DNA from: Terriglobia bacterium
GTDB taxonomy: Bacteria > Acidobacteriota > Terriglobia > Terriglobales > Acidobacteriaceae
NCBI GenBank assembly: GCA_020073465.1
Contig: JAIQFC010000003.1
Location: forward strand, 124,001-188,000
Length of the DNA stretch: 64,000 bases
Direction of reading: 5' to 3'
Under the pieces are notes generated by a model, which worked only from the letters and a program-made list of their open reading frames with translations, was not told the origin of the DNA and did no database searches. Numbering within the stretch: the first letter of the stretch is position 1; each line of letters begins with the position of its first letter. Of the stretch, positions 36,289 through 44,025 are shown piece by piece. A program made the position numbers and the translations under genes.

Positions 36289-39200
36289 TCAGGGCCGGGT
36301 CGTACCGACACTCGGCGGCGCAGTCAGCTTTCCCTGTCGAAAGTCTTCGCCCGTTTCGTGCATTGCCCGAAGTAGTGCTGGCCAGTCTTCGAAGTCGGAA
36401 GCGAAAATCTTCTCGACCATGTGTCGGGTGAGCTCGGGTACCAAACGGTTTAGCGCTACCGCCGAATATCCCCTCTCGTCGGCCAGGCGGGCCCAGTAGA
36501 GGTTGGGGGAATCCCAGGACTCCGCCAGAAAACGGCTGGAATATCCCGCGAATGCAGGCATGGGTGGCACATTCAGCAGTTCGCGACCGTAGGTCTGAGC
36601 CATGCTGGGATGCGGCACACCAAAATCGTGGGACAAGCGCTTCCAGTTGACCTGGTCGGGATACTGACGGGAAAGGTCCTGCAGCTCTTGGGTCGCCGCG
36701 CCCCAGGAGCCGATTTCCCCCGGGTACCTGCGCTGAAACTCGGCGGTGAGGTAAAAAGTGTCCGCCGGCATCATTCGCGGCAGTATTTCCGAGACGCGAC
36801 CGGAGCGAAGAGCTTGCTCAACTTGCTCCGACTGCTGCGGCACGACACGATCCGACAGGATGGACATGACCCGACTCCGAAGCGCTTCGTTGCTGCCGGA
36901 AGCGGTCAGGAGCTCTTCCCCCGTTCGCTGGTAAAGCGCAACTGCGTGAAGCTCGTTCTGGCTGATGTCCCACCAGCGCGGCAAGATCGCGTCAGTCAAG
37001 AGACCCGGTGTCAACTCTTTCCAAATCAGGGCCTGGACGCTTTCTGGTGAGATGAAGTCCTGCTCGAGCTGCGCCAGAGCGTATGGCAGATCAGCGAGGG
37101 AACCAACGAAATGAGCGCCTCCGCCGGCTGGGGAACCTTGGCCGAGGAGTTGAGGTGCCTGCCAGACGTTCTCTATGCCACTGACTGTCTCTGCGGCAAA
37201 GTCGTGGGAGCGGACGAAGAGCGGGTTATTGTGCAGAGCCTGGGCACCTGGCGGCTCGTAGTAGGCGTAGTTCAAACCCACAAGAGTGTCTCTCAGGAAA
37301 GAAGCCAGCTGACCACGAGCGTCTTCAAGTTGTGCGCGTGAAGGCGTCGGAGACTTGAGCACCTTGACTATGTCGGTTCGCATCTGCACTTCGGTGTGAT
37401 GGTTGTTATAGATTCCTGGAGCCCATTCGGTTCTTTCGCCACTCGTGAAAATCGGCCGCGGCATCTCGAACTCTCGTAACTCCCCAGCCAGATGGATTAC
37501 GAATTCTTCCGGGAGTTTTCCTTGGGCCTTTTCGCTCAAAGCGTCGCCGAGCGTGAGCAGTGTGTCGAGAGAAACCAGTCGCTGTCCGTCCAACACGGAG
37601 CGGATTCTGGCGGCAAGCTCCTGGTGCATCATCTTTCCTTCCGGGCTAGTCTGCGTAGGGCCAGCCAGCAGCTCGATAATTTCATCCTGAGAACCCTTGG
37701 CCTTGCCCGTGGCAAAACGAAACAGTTCTCCCAGGGAAGCTCGCCCCGCGTCATATAGCTGGGCCGCCGGTCGAATTCTGGCGAATGGTTTGATCACCTG
37801 CTGCCACGAATCGTTCAACTGCAAATTCGAGATCTGCCCCTGCCGGGCCAGGATCTGCCAGATTCCTACATTCGCCTGGAAGTTCCCAAGGGCGTTTCCA
37901 CGCACTGCATTCGGCAGGCTATTCAGCGTTTGAGCTACATCCAGAAACAACGTGATGGATGCGTCACTCAACTCTGGACACTCGGAAAAAATCCGATACT
38001 GATCACTAAACTCTTCGAACTTGCCCGCCAACAAGCGGACCGTTGCCGGAGCCAAGCGATGTCCGGCCGATCGTCGGCTGTCGAGTTCGCTGATCGCCAT
38101 GTAAATCTGCAGTGGCCCGCCATCGGTTTTCGCCCGGGACAGGGCGAACAGTCTTTGCACGAGCTGATCCGGACTGCTCAGGTTGGTGTTCCTGCCCGAA
38201 TCACTCACGTGTGAGTTGTTCTTTTGGTGAAGAATGTCTTTCCACACCTCGATGTTCCCGGGAACAAGCGGGTCACCGGTGGGCTCCCACTGCAGGCGAG
38301 TAGCCAAAAGCAGCAGCGCGGGGGCTGGCCTGAACGAACCCCGCGTGGCACTGGCGGAAGGATCTGAAGAGTGCAACGCATCGTAGAAAGACCGGAGGCG
38401 ATGCGGTTCGGTGAAATACTCCTGCTGGCTTCTGCTGACCCGTGACAGCACGTCGAAATAAGCGGTCAGCCAACCTTTGTCTCTGGCCAGCAACCGCTGG
38501 ACAAAAGCCGTGGGGGATGCCGGGCTGACCCCTACCAAATCCTTCCACGCAGACTCTGCACCCGGACCTCCTGGAACGATGATCCGCCCCTCGCGGATGC
38601 AGAGGTGGCTCCCATAAAAATCAAGGACGGCAGCATAAGGCAGCAGCTTCCTGATCCCAATCGATCGCTGCAGGAAGCGGTCGGTTTCGGGGTCGAGCTT
38701 CGAGAGGGCCCAGTAAAGACGCGCAACTGCCCGGTCGCTCAAAATGGTGTCAACCAGATCCCTGCTGGTTTCTTTGTAGTTCTTTCTGCTGGCCATGGTC
38801 CAGTCGCCTTCGGCAAACAGTACGGGCACAGGAGACGAGGTGTACGCATACTCGAAAGGTTTGCCTCCTTGTAGCGTCCGCTCCAGCTCAGGCAGGGGGA
38901 AACCGGAATCGATGGTAAGGAAAGCCCGTTCAGGATCGGCCGTTTGCAGGGATGTATCAGGTCCCCCACAGTTTGGCCGGGTCCGATAGCCGAGAATGCG
39001 CAGAAGTGGTTTCGCGTCGTCGCAATTGGAGACGCGAATTACCATGCCGTTGGTTGCGGCGAGGGCTGTGAGCTCCCTGGCTTGCACGACATACCGGCTC
39101 AGGAGGATGAGAAATTCAGTTTGCCGGCTGGAGCCCTCATATCCTTGCATGAATACGTTTCGGCTCAGCAAGGGTAGCACTTCTTCGGGCGTAGTCTTTT

Positions 39201-39414
39201 GACTGATCCCCGCCATGCGCAAAAACGAGCGCAGCGGCCCTGGAATCGTGAACTCCGACGGGGCTGGCAGGGTTCCATCTCCGGCCGACGAGATCGCATT
39301 TGCCTCCGTCTGGTTCGAAGCAGCGGAAGTGGCAACCTTCGCAGCACGAGCTGACAAGCAGCAGGAGGAGAGTGAGACCACCGCAACGGTGAGCAGGCGA
39401 AGTAAGGACTTCAC
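36289..39414 (-). CDS. Unrecognised 1041-aa secreted protein
   Basis: The start is GTG at 39414 with AAGGA eight bases upstream; MKSLLRLLTVAVVSLSSCCL is a signal peptide, and the double Cys could be a lipobox-like site (SSCC) but is not a clear one. The rest is mostly helical, with no TM helix. A small region with possible disulfides is VSNCDDAKPLLRILGYRTRP followed by NCGG (about 140-165). Later segments (for example LVQRLFALSRAKTDGG, YNNHHTEVQMRTDIVKV) match no family I know. Large secreted proteins of this type occur in Acidobacteriota genomes as conserved hypotheticals. The operon partner is the VWFA protein downstream. No function is proposed. Confidence 0.78.
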   Translation of the reverse strand: MKSLLRLLTVAVVSLSSCCLSARAAKVATSAASNQTEANAISSAGDGTLPAPSEFTIPGPLRSFLRMAGISQKTTPEEVLPLLSRNVFMQGYEGSSRQTEFLILLSRYVVQARELTALAATNGMVIRVSNCDDAKPLLRILGYRTRPNCGGPDTSLQTADPERAFLTIDSGFPLPELERTLQGGKPFEYAYTSSPVPVLFAEGDWTMASRKNYKETSRDLVDTILSDRAVARLYWALSKLDPETDRFLQRSIGIRKLLPYAAVLDFYGSHLCIREGRIIVPGGPGAESAWKDLVGVSPASPTAFVQRLLARDKGWLTAYFDVLSRVSRSQQEYFTEPHRLRSFYDALHSSDPSASATRGSFRPAPALLLLATRLQWEPTGDPLVPGNIEVWKDILHQKNNSHVSDSGRNTNLSSPDQLVQRLFALSRAKTDGGPLQIYMAISELDSRRSAGHRLAPATVRLLAGKFEEFSDQYRIFSECPELSDASITLFLDVAQTLNSLPNAVRGNALGNFQANVGIWQILARQGQISNLQLNDSWQQVIKPFARIRPAAQLYDAGRASLGELFRFATGKAKGSQDEIIELLAGPTQTSPEGKMMHQELAARIRSVLDGQRLVSLDTLLTLGDALSEKAQGKLPEEFVIHLAGELREFEMPRPIFTSGERTEWAPGIYNNHHTEVQMRTDIVKVLKSPTPSRAQLEDARGQLASFLRDTLVGLNYAYYEPPGAQALHNNPLFVRSHDFAAETVSGIENVWQAPQLLGQGSPAGGGAHFVGSLADLPYALAQLEQDFISPESVQALIWKELTPGLLTDAILPRWWDISQNELHAVALYQRTGEELLTASGSNEALRSRVMSILSDRVVPQQSEQVEQALRSGRVSEILPRMMPADTFYLTAEFQRRYPGEIGSWGAATQELQDLSRQYPDQVNWKRLSHDFGVPHPSMAQTYGRELLNVPPMPAFAGYSSRFLAESWDSPNLYWARLADERGYSAVALNRLVPELTRHMVEKIFASDFEDWPALLRAMHETGEDFRQGKLTAPPSVGTTRP

Positions 39415-40109
39415 GGCTGGATTCCTTGGGAGCCGATGAGACCTCAGGCAACCGGGATTACATCGCGGAGAGCAGGGGATGGTGAATCCGCGAAACCGAG
39501 TCGTGCCCCATTACCAGAATTGAGACCTCGGCCCTGATTCGAAATTCCAATGTCGGCCAAAATAACCTATCTCTCTCGATTATCCAAGCATTTTCGTCGG
39601 TTTCTCGGCACGTTTTCCTTTACGGCACGATATTGCGGATGTGGGCTGTTTTGCCACAATCGCCCCTTGGGACCCTTCTCTGGCCGGCATTTCGCGCGGC
39701 GGCGAATGCGGTCGTCTGTGGGCTCGCGCCCATTCATTGAGTGATTTGAGGTCACCGATCCTTATTAATCGTAGTAACTTCCCGTTTGTCGGCGAGTCGG
39801 AAACTATGCGTTTGTTGGCGTAATATCGCGTACGCATTCCCGCATCGGACCGATTCTCACTGGGTGTAATGGCTCGTTATCACTCGCTACGCTAGCGGCA
39901 CGGGGTTGGGGCACCCCCGCGGCGCGTTGACGACCACGCGATCGGGCCGAGGGCGGCGTGATTGTCGTAATGCAACTCTGGGTGTTATTACCAGCGTTCC
40001 TTGGATGTGGCGATCTGCTGATTAACCTCCTCCGAGTGCCCCACCTTCCCTGTTTGCGTGATTACCTGGGCCACCCGCCCGTATACTCGAATGCGAGGAG
40101 ATAACACGG
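39415..40109. other. 695-bp region without a supported gene
   Basis: Divergent spacer between the 1041-aa protein and the F420 enzyme. It is locally less GC-rich around 39540-39850. Several short frames on both strands have no ribosome site and an unnatural composition (runs of Arg, Pro, Lys). No tRNA, terminator or recognisable mobile-element end was seen. A GAGGAG ribosome site at its right edge belongs to the gene at 40110. Confidence 0.5.
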
Positions 40110-40595
40110 ATGGCCTCGACCTACCACGACCCCGCCGAACGAGGCTACCTGCGCCTGTTCTACCGCGACTGGCACCCGACCCGCCTGGGGAAACTCATGA
40201 CCGGGGCCTTGGCCTGGGTGTCGGGACTTGGCCTGACGCCGCAAGTCCTCCTTACGCTGCGGGTGAAAGGGCGCCGCAGCGGCCGGCTCCGCGATACTGT
40301 CCTCGTAGTTGCCAAGCACGACGGGCAGCACTACCTGGTGTCGATGCTCGGCGACGGATCGGAGTGGGTGCGCAACGTCCGCGCCGCGGGTGGAAAGGCC
40401 TTCGTCAAGCGCGGCCAGTCACACCCTGTGCAGCTTACCGAAGTCCCCGCCGGGGAACGAGGCCCAATCCTGAAGGCGTACTGCCAAGTCGCCACGAGTG
40501 GCCGGCAGCACTTCCCGGTGTCACCTAAAGCGCCGCTCTCGGAGTTCGATGCCGTAGCGGAGCGCTACCCCGTGTTCCGCATCGACCCGGCGTAG
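40110..40595 (+). CDS. Nitroreductase/quinone reductase family protein (Ddn-like, deazaflavin)
   Basis: A 161-aa protein with GAGGAG upstream of the ATG. The split-barrel signature of the DUF385/Ddn group is visible: LTLRVKGRRSGRLRDTVLVV (about 48-67), HYLVSMLGDGSEWVRNVRAA (about 75-94) and FVKRGQSHPVQLTEVP. Members reduce quinones or nitro compounds with coenzyme F420, although some bind FMN or haem. The first 40 residues are amphipathic (YHDPAERGYLRLFYRDWHPT) as in membrane-associated members. It stands alone between two intergenic stretches of 695 and 261 bp, which is compatible with recent acquisition. F420 use is inferred from the family only. Confidence 0.85.
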   Translation: MASTYHDPAERGYLRLFYRDWHPTRLGKLMTGALAWVSGLGLTPQVLLTLRVKGRRSGRLRDTVLVVAKHDGQHYLVSMLGDGSEWVRNVRAAGGKAFVKRGQSHPVQLTEVPAGERGPILKAYCQVATSGRQHFPVSPKAPLSEFDAVAERYPVFRIDPA

Positions 40596-40711
40596 CCCGG
40601 CGCACCGAAAGGGTCTCAATCCTCGCTAATTGGGGGAACTGGTCGGCTCTTGGCGATCTGGACTTCTGACCTAACTGTGGCTAAATCGGCATCACGCTCA
40701 TTGGCCTGATC

Positions 40712-40731
40712 TGTGAAAGGGTCCCTTCACA
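40712..40731. repeat. Imperfect palindrome upstream of the DUF2934 gene
   Basis: TGTGAAAGGGTCCCTTCACA is a 20-bp near-palindrome with one mismatched pair and one G-T. It lies 125 nt before the ATG at 40857 and might be an operator or part of the terminator of the gene ending at 40595, though no T-run follows. Confidence 0.35.
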
Positions 40732-40856
40732 CACCCACCTCCGGATCACCTCTAGTAGTGCGTCGGGTCACTGAATTCCGTGGCCCGTTTGAACTAAGAG
40801 AAGAGCCAGGCTGGAATTGAATTTCCTCACCCACCTCGATAGGAGGTGCCTCTCCC

Positions 40857-41144
40857 ATGATTCCCGAAAGCCACGCCTCAATCAAGACGGATCACATCCT
40901 TGATGTTGCACTCCACCATGAAATCAAGTGCCGTGCTTACGAACTCTACGAGTTGCGGCGCGACACTGTCGATGGCCACGATTTAAAGGACAGGCTACAG
41001 GCCGAACTGCCCCGCGTGGTCTACGCGGCGGCCGAGCTTCAGAAGTATGTTAAGGGCGAGGTAGGGGAAACCAGAGCCGTCAGAGCGGCTCGGGTTTACC
41101 TGCGTGCTCTAAGCTCCTTTATCGGTGAGCGTGACTGGGATTGA
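40857..41144 (+). CDS. Small DUF2934-like protein
   Basis: A 95-aa soluble protein with an AGGAGG ribosome site 12 bases before the ATG. Residues 20-50 (HEIKCRAYELYELRRDTVDG, then HDLKDRLQAELP) fit the DUF2934 pattern I/R-x-x-AYxLWE-x-x-G-x-x-x-G-x-D-x-x-x-W-x-x-AE, with Trp replaced by Arg-Leu. The rest is helical. Such proteins are widespread in Acidobacteriota and Proteobacteria with no known role; many are expressed under stress. It stands alone, and a strong palindrome lies 60 nt after its stop. Confidence 0.75.
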   Translation: MIPESHASIKTDHILDVALHHEIKCRAYELYELRRDTVDGHDLKDRLQAELPRVVYAAAELQKYVKGEVGETRAVRAARVYLRALSSFIGERDWD

Positions 41145-41204
41145 GCACGCAACCCAGCGAACCTCGGATCATCCGCGCCACAACTTTGCACGGTGATCAA
41201 TGGG

Positions 41205-41221
41205 TGTAAACGCCGTTTACA
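41205..41221. promoter_or_regulatory. Perfect 17-bp palindrome TGTAAACG-C-CGTTTACA
   Basis: Two perfect 8-bp arms around one central base, located between the convergent 3' ends of the DUF2934 and DUF4382 genes. The TGTAAACG half-site with a central CG resembles LacI-type operator halves, but the position between stops argues against a promoter operator. It could also stabilise transcript ends from both sides; no T-tract follows. Confidence 0.45.
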
Positions 41222-41301
41222 TCATCTTGTTCCACAAAATGGGTACGAGTTGACGTTTCGGCTAACTCCGACTCTTGAAGGACGTCAGGGCTGGTGCACA
41301 T

Positions 41302-42702
41302 TCAGTTGCAGCCTGTGAACGCCAGCGTTGCTGCGGTCACGCTCGCGCCCGGAGTCACCGCCAGGGGCGTGCTGCTGCTGTTCTGGCTGGTTTGCAGATC
41401 CGATGGACTGCAGTCGGTTTGCCCCGCCGAGCCCGGCACGAATGCGGCTGCGTCGAGCGTGTAGTTCACCGTGCCCGTGGTCGGAGGAGCCGGCAACTGA
41501 TTTCCCGAACTGCTGAACGCCCCGACGCTGGGGTTGGCCGCGGGCACAGAAAGCGTGTAGCTCACGCAATCCGTGTTCGCGGGACAACTCATGCCGGGCG
41601 CGGTCATCAAGGTTGCGGTCGACGCTGATTGCGCAGCCAGAGGAACCGTGACCAGCAGGTTGCCGCCGTTCCCCATGATGCTCTGCAGCGCAGACAGTGT
41701 AAGATCCGCCGAAGTCCCGGCGCCGCCGGTGCTGGTCGTGATCGTTCCCATGATGGAAGCCGGCGCGAGAGCCGCGGTCAGGGGCACCTTCCCCAGCGCA
41801 GCGCTGGACTGCACTCCTGTAATCACGGTCGCCGCATAGGCCACGCCCGCTCCGTTGATGGCTGCTACCACGATGTCGTAGGTTCCGCTAGCCACCGGAC
41901 AAAACGAAAATGCACCGTTCGCGTCGGCCACCGTCTCCATGACGACTCGATCCACGCCTTTGCCATCGTTCTGCTCCAGGGCGACCACGGTGTTTCCGCC
42001 CACGATGGGGGCTTGCGTCCCCACATCAATCACGGTTCCGCTGATCGCGGCCTGCTGTGTGACTTCACCCGCATGCAGTACAGGCTTCAACCGGAACGTC
42101 CCGTTTCCTTCGCGCACGATGGAGCTGCAGGCGTTGAAATCGAGGTCGAGATCCTTGCTCTCACCCGCCGCTACCACAAACTTGCCCCCGGCTATCTGTC
42201 CCGGAGGAATCTTGATGCCGGTTTTCGACTCGGACGAAAGTTGCAGCGGACGTGGATTCAGGGGATCGCCGGCCAACACCACGCAGTTTGCGGCGCTTCC
42301 GCACTGGTTTCCGCTCACCGTCGCGCCGTTGTCAGCGAGGAGGATGCGAATCTGCTGGTACGTCCCGGGCTGAATCTCGCTCGAGCCCAACGTCTTGAGG
42401 AAGCACTGAGTGGCGGCTCCAAGCAGGTCGACCTGGACCGGACTGCCCGCCAGACTCGGGGCCAGATCGACCCAGCCGGAGTCGGTATCCGACGCGCTCG
42501 CGCTCTGGTGGATGCGTACGTCCGTGACGGTGACGTAAACGTGGCTGAGTTGCCCTTGCGGCGCGGAACAGGTCGCCGGATCGCTGAGGCTGACTTGCAC
42601 CGTGGCCATCGGCATGGACTTGCTACTGCTGCTACAGCTCAGCAGAAACGTAACCAGAGCTGCAAAGAGCAAGAGGGCAAGAACAGGAACAAAGCGACGC
42701 AT
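41302..42702 (-). CDS. DUF4382 lipoprotein with carboxypeptidase-regulatory-like domain
   Basis: A 466-aa predicted lipoprotein. I chose the ATG at 42702 (MRRFVPVLALLLFAALVTFL) because a signal peptide with lipobox LLSC follows at once and AGGAG is upstream; the longer frame adds 50 Arg-rich residues with no signal. Residues 30-215 are the DUF4382 domain: ATVQVSLSDPATCSAPQGQL, YVTVTDVRIHQSA, GTYQQIRILLADNGATVSGN, and a C-terminal FRLKPVLHAGEV. A transthyretin-like region follows (GTVIDVGTQAPIVGGNTVVA), then a Thr/Ala-rich beta tail. It is likely outer-membrane anchored. No partners are evident. Confidence 0.88.
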   Translation of the reverse strand: MRRFVPVLALLLFAALVTFLLSCSSSSKSMPMATVQVSLSDPATCSAPQGQLSHVYVTVTDVRIHQSASASDTDSGWVDLAPSLAGSPVQVDLLGAATQCFLKTLGSSEIQPGTYQQIRILLADNGATVSGNQCGSAANCVVLAGDPLNPRPLQLSSESKTGIKIPPGQIAGGKFVVAAGESKDLDLDFNACSSIVREGNGTFRLKPVLHAGEVTQQAAISGTVIDVGTQAPIVGGNTVVALEQNDGKGVDRVVMETVADANGAFSFCPVASGTYDIVVAAINGAGVAYAATVITGVQSSAALGKVPLTAALAPASIMGTITTSTGGAGTSADLTLSALQSIMGNGGNLLVTVPLAAQSASTATLMTAPGMSCPANTDCVSYTLSVPAANPSVGAFSSSGNQLPAPPTTGTVNYTLDAAAFVPGSAGQTDCSPSDLQTSQNSSSTPLAVTPGASVTAATLAFTGCN

Positions 42703-43122
42703 GGCCTGGGGTTCTCCTGGGTTGTGTCCTTCGGGGAGGATCCGCCTTGCGCGGCAGGTCCTGGAAACGCCTGCGCGGCGGCGCGGGCACACCCTTTTCT
42801 TCACCCTGAGCAGCATTTCACATGCCTTTTCGCTCACTCTCCTAACGGGCATTTGCTCAGCTATTTACGGGCGCTGCAAACGGTTGCACACGGAAAAAAC
42901 GATACCCGAACCGGTACTTCTTGCCCCGAATGGATAGGTTCAAAGACTCGACCAGTTCTCGGCACCTGCAGAGTGGGGGCGGCTTCCAGAGATGCGGCCC
43001 GCCCCGATTGCGAGTGAACGGAGGCTGGGCGACTGCTGGTGAATTAACAGGGCGTAAAGGTTACGTAGATGTGAGATGGACCTTGCACTCGGTATTGCTG
43101 AGAATGAGACTGAGATAACCAC
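42703..43122. other. 420-bp region without a supported gene
   Basis: Lies upstream of the DUF4382 lipoprotein and downstream of the M48 protease, both on the minus strand. It must hold the lipoprotein promoter; no hexamer pair stands out. The in-frame extension of the lipoprotein gene into 42703-42852 is Arg/Cys-rich and judged non-coding. Confidence 0.45.
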
Positions 43123-44025
43123 TCACTTTACATATTTCCCATTCTGTACCTCATATTCAATGCGAAACGGTTTTTGCGCTTTGCGGTCCTGCCAGTCCTC
43201 CTGCACGATCAGGGTATTTGCTTGTGCAAGGCGTTCGGAGGGGAGAGGGTGGGAGCGGAAATATCCCTCCAGACTCTGAATGGCTAGCTCCGAGAGTTCC
43301 TGGTCGGGGCTTTGAGCATGAATGATGTATTCGCTGTGCAACTTACCGAGCTTCTGGAACAGGCTAACTGCACCGTAAGGCGAGTAACCGCCCAGAACGG
43401 CCAAGCGCATCCCCTCGCGATCGGCTTCGAGTTCCTCGTCCTTGTTATAGCCCGCTTCCCACACCGCAAGCGGAATCTGTACGAGCGCGCCAATGATGTC
43501 GAGTTTCAGATTGCGCAGCCGAGCTTCGATCTGCACACGTTCGGCACAGTGGTAGTGGTCGATATGTTCGACTTCGTGTCCGAGGACAGCCGCCAGCTGG
43601 TCCTCGCTGGTCATCAAGTCGACGAGACCCTCCCCGACGTAGACGTAGCCGCCCGGAAGAGAAAAGGCATTTATCATGGTGCGATTCGGCAGTAGGTGGA
43701 AGGCATAGGGCAGGCGGCGATGTGCGCGCGATCCCACAGTGTGTCCGACACGCTGGATGTAGGTTTCGAGGGCCTGCTCTTCGGGAATCAGCCTCGTGTT
43801 CTCGACGGCATACTGCTGGGCAAGCTGGTTTCCGATCGCGATCTCCTCGTCATCGGACAGACGGGTCAAGCGCATGGGCGCACGAGTCAGGTCGCGCTGA
43901 GCATCGGCCGCCATCGCGACGACGGCGTTGGCCGAAACGGGCGTAGGGTCGGGACGGCGCTGGCTGAAGTACAGTGCCGTGACAGCCACTACCAGGACAA
44001 CGAGGAACATGGCCGCACGCTTCAT
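43123..44025 (-). CDS. M48-family zinc metalloprotease
   Basis: A 300-aa peptidase with an N-terminal TM/signal helix (MFLVVLVVAVTALYF). Zinc site HEVEH (150-154) lies in the helix AAVLGHEVEHIDHYH, and the third ligand is probably Glu200 in EELEADREG; both match the M48 consensus. MINAFSLPGGYVYVGEGLVD (118-137) is the conserved strand before the active helix. The catalytic domain should be periplasmic, as in BepA-type envelope proteases. Its ATG overlaps the stop of the giant DUF2339 gene (ATGA), so the two are translated together. A role in envelope quality control is inferred from the family. Confidence 0.93.
   Translation of the reverse strand: MKRAAMFLVVLVVAVTALYFSQRRPDPTPVSANAVVAMAADAQRDLTRAPMRLTRLSDDEEIAIGNQLAQQYAVENTRLIPEEQALETYIQRVGHTVGSRAHRRLPYAFHLLPNRTMINAFSLPGGYVYVGEGLVDLMTSEDQLAAVLGHEVEHIDHYHCAERVQIEARLRNLKLDIIGALVQIPLAVWEAGYNKDEELEADREGMRLAVLGGYSPYGAVSLFQKLGKLHSEYIIHAQSPDQELSELAIQSLEGYFRSHPLPSERLAQANTLIVQEDWQDRKAQKPFRIEYEVQNGKYVK

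Noticed and set aside
39540..39850. Possible mobile-element remnant in the lower-GC spacer
   Set aside because: No terminal inverted repeats, transposase or recombinase motif could be found in any frame.
41629..43017. A 462-codon plus-strand frame
   Set aside because: Antisense to the DUF4382 lipoprotein, whose lipobox and domain are clear.
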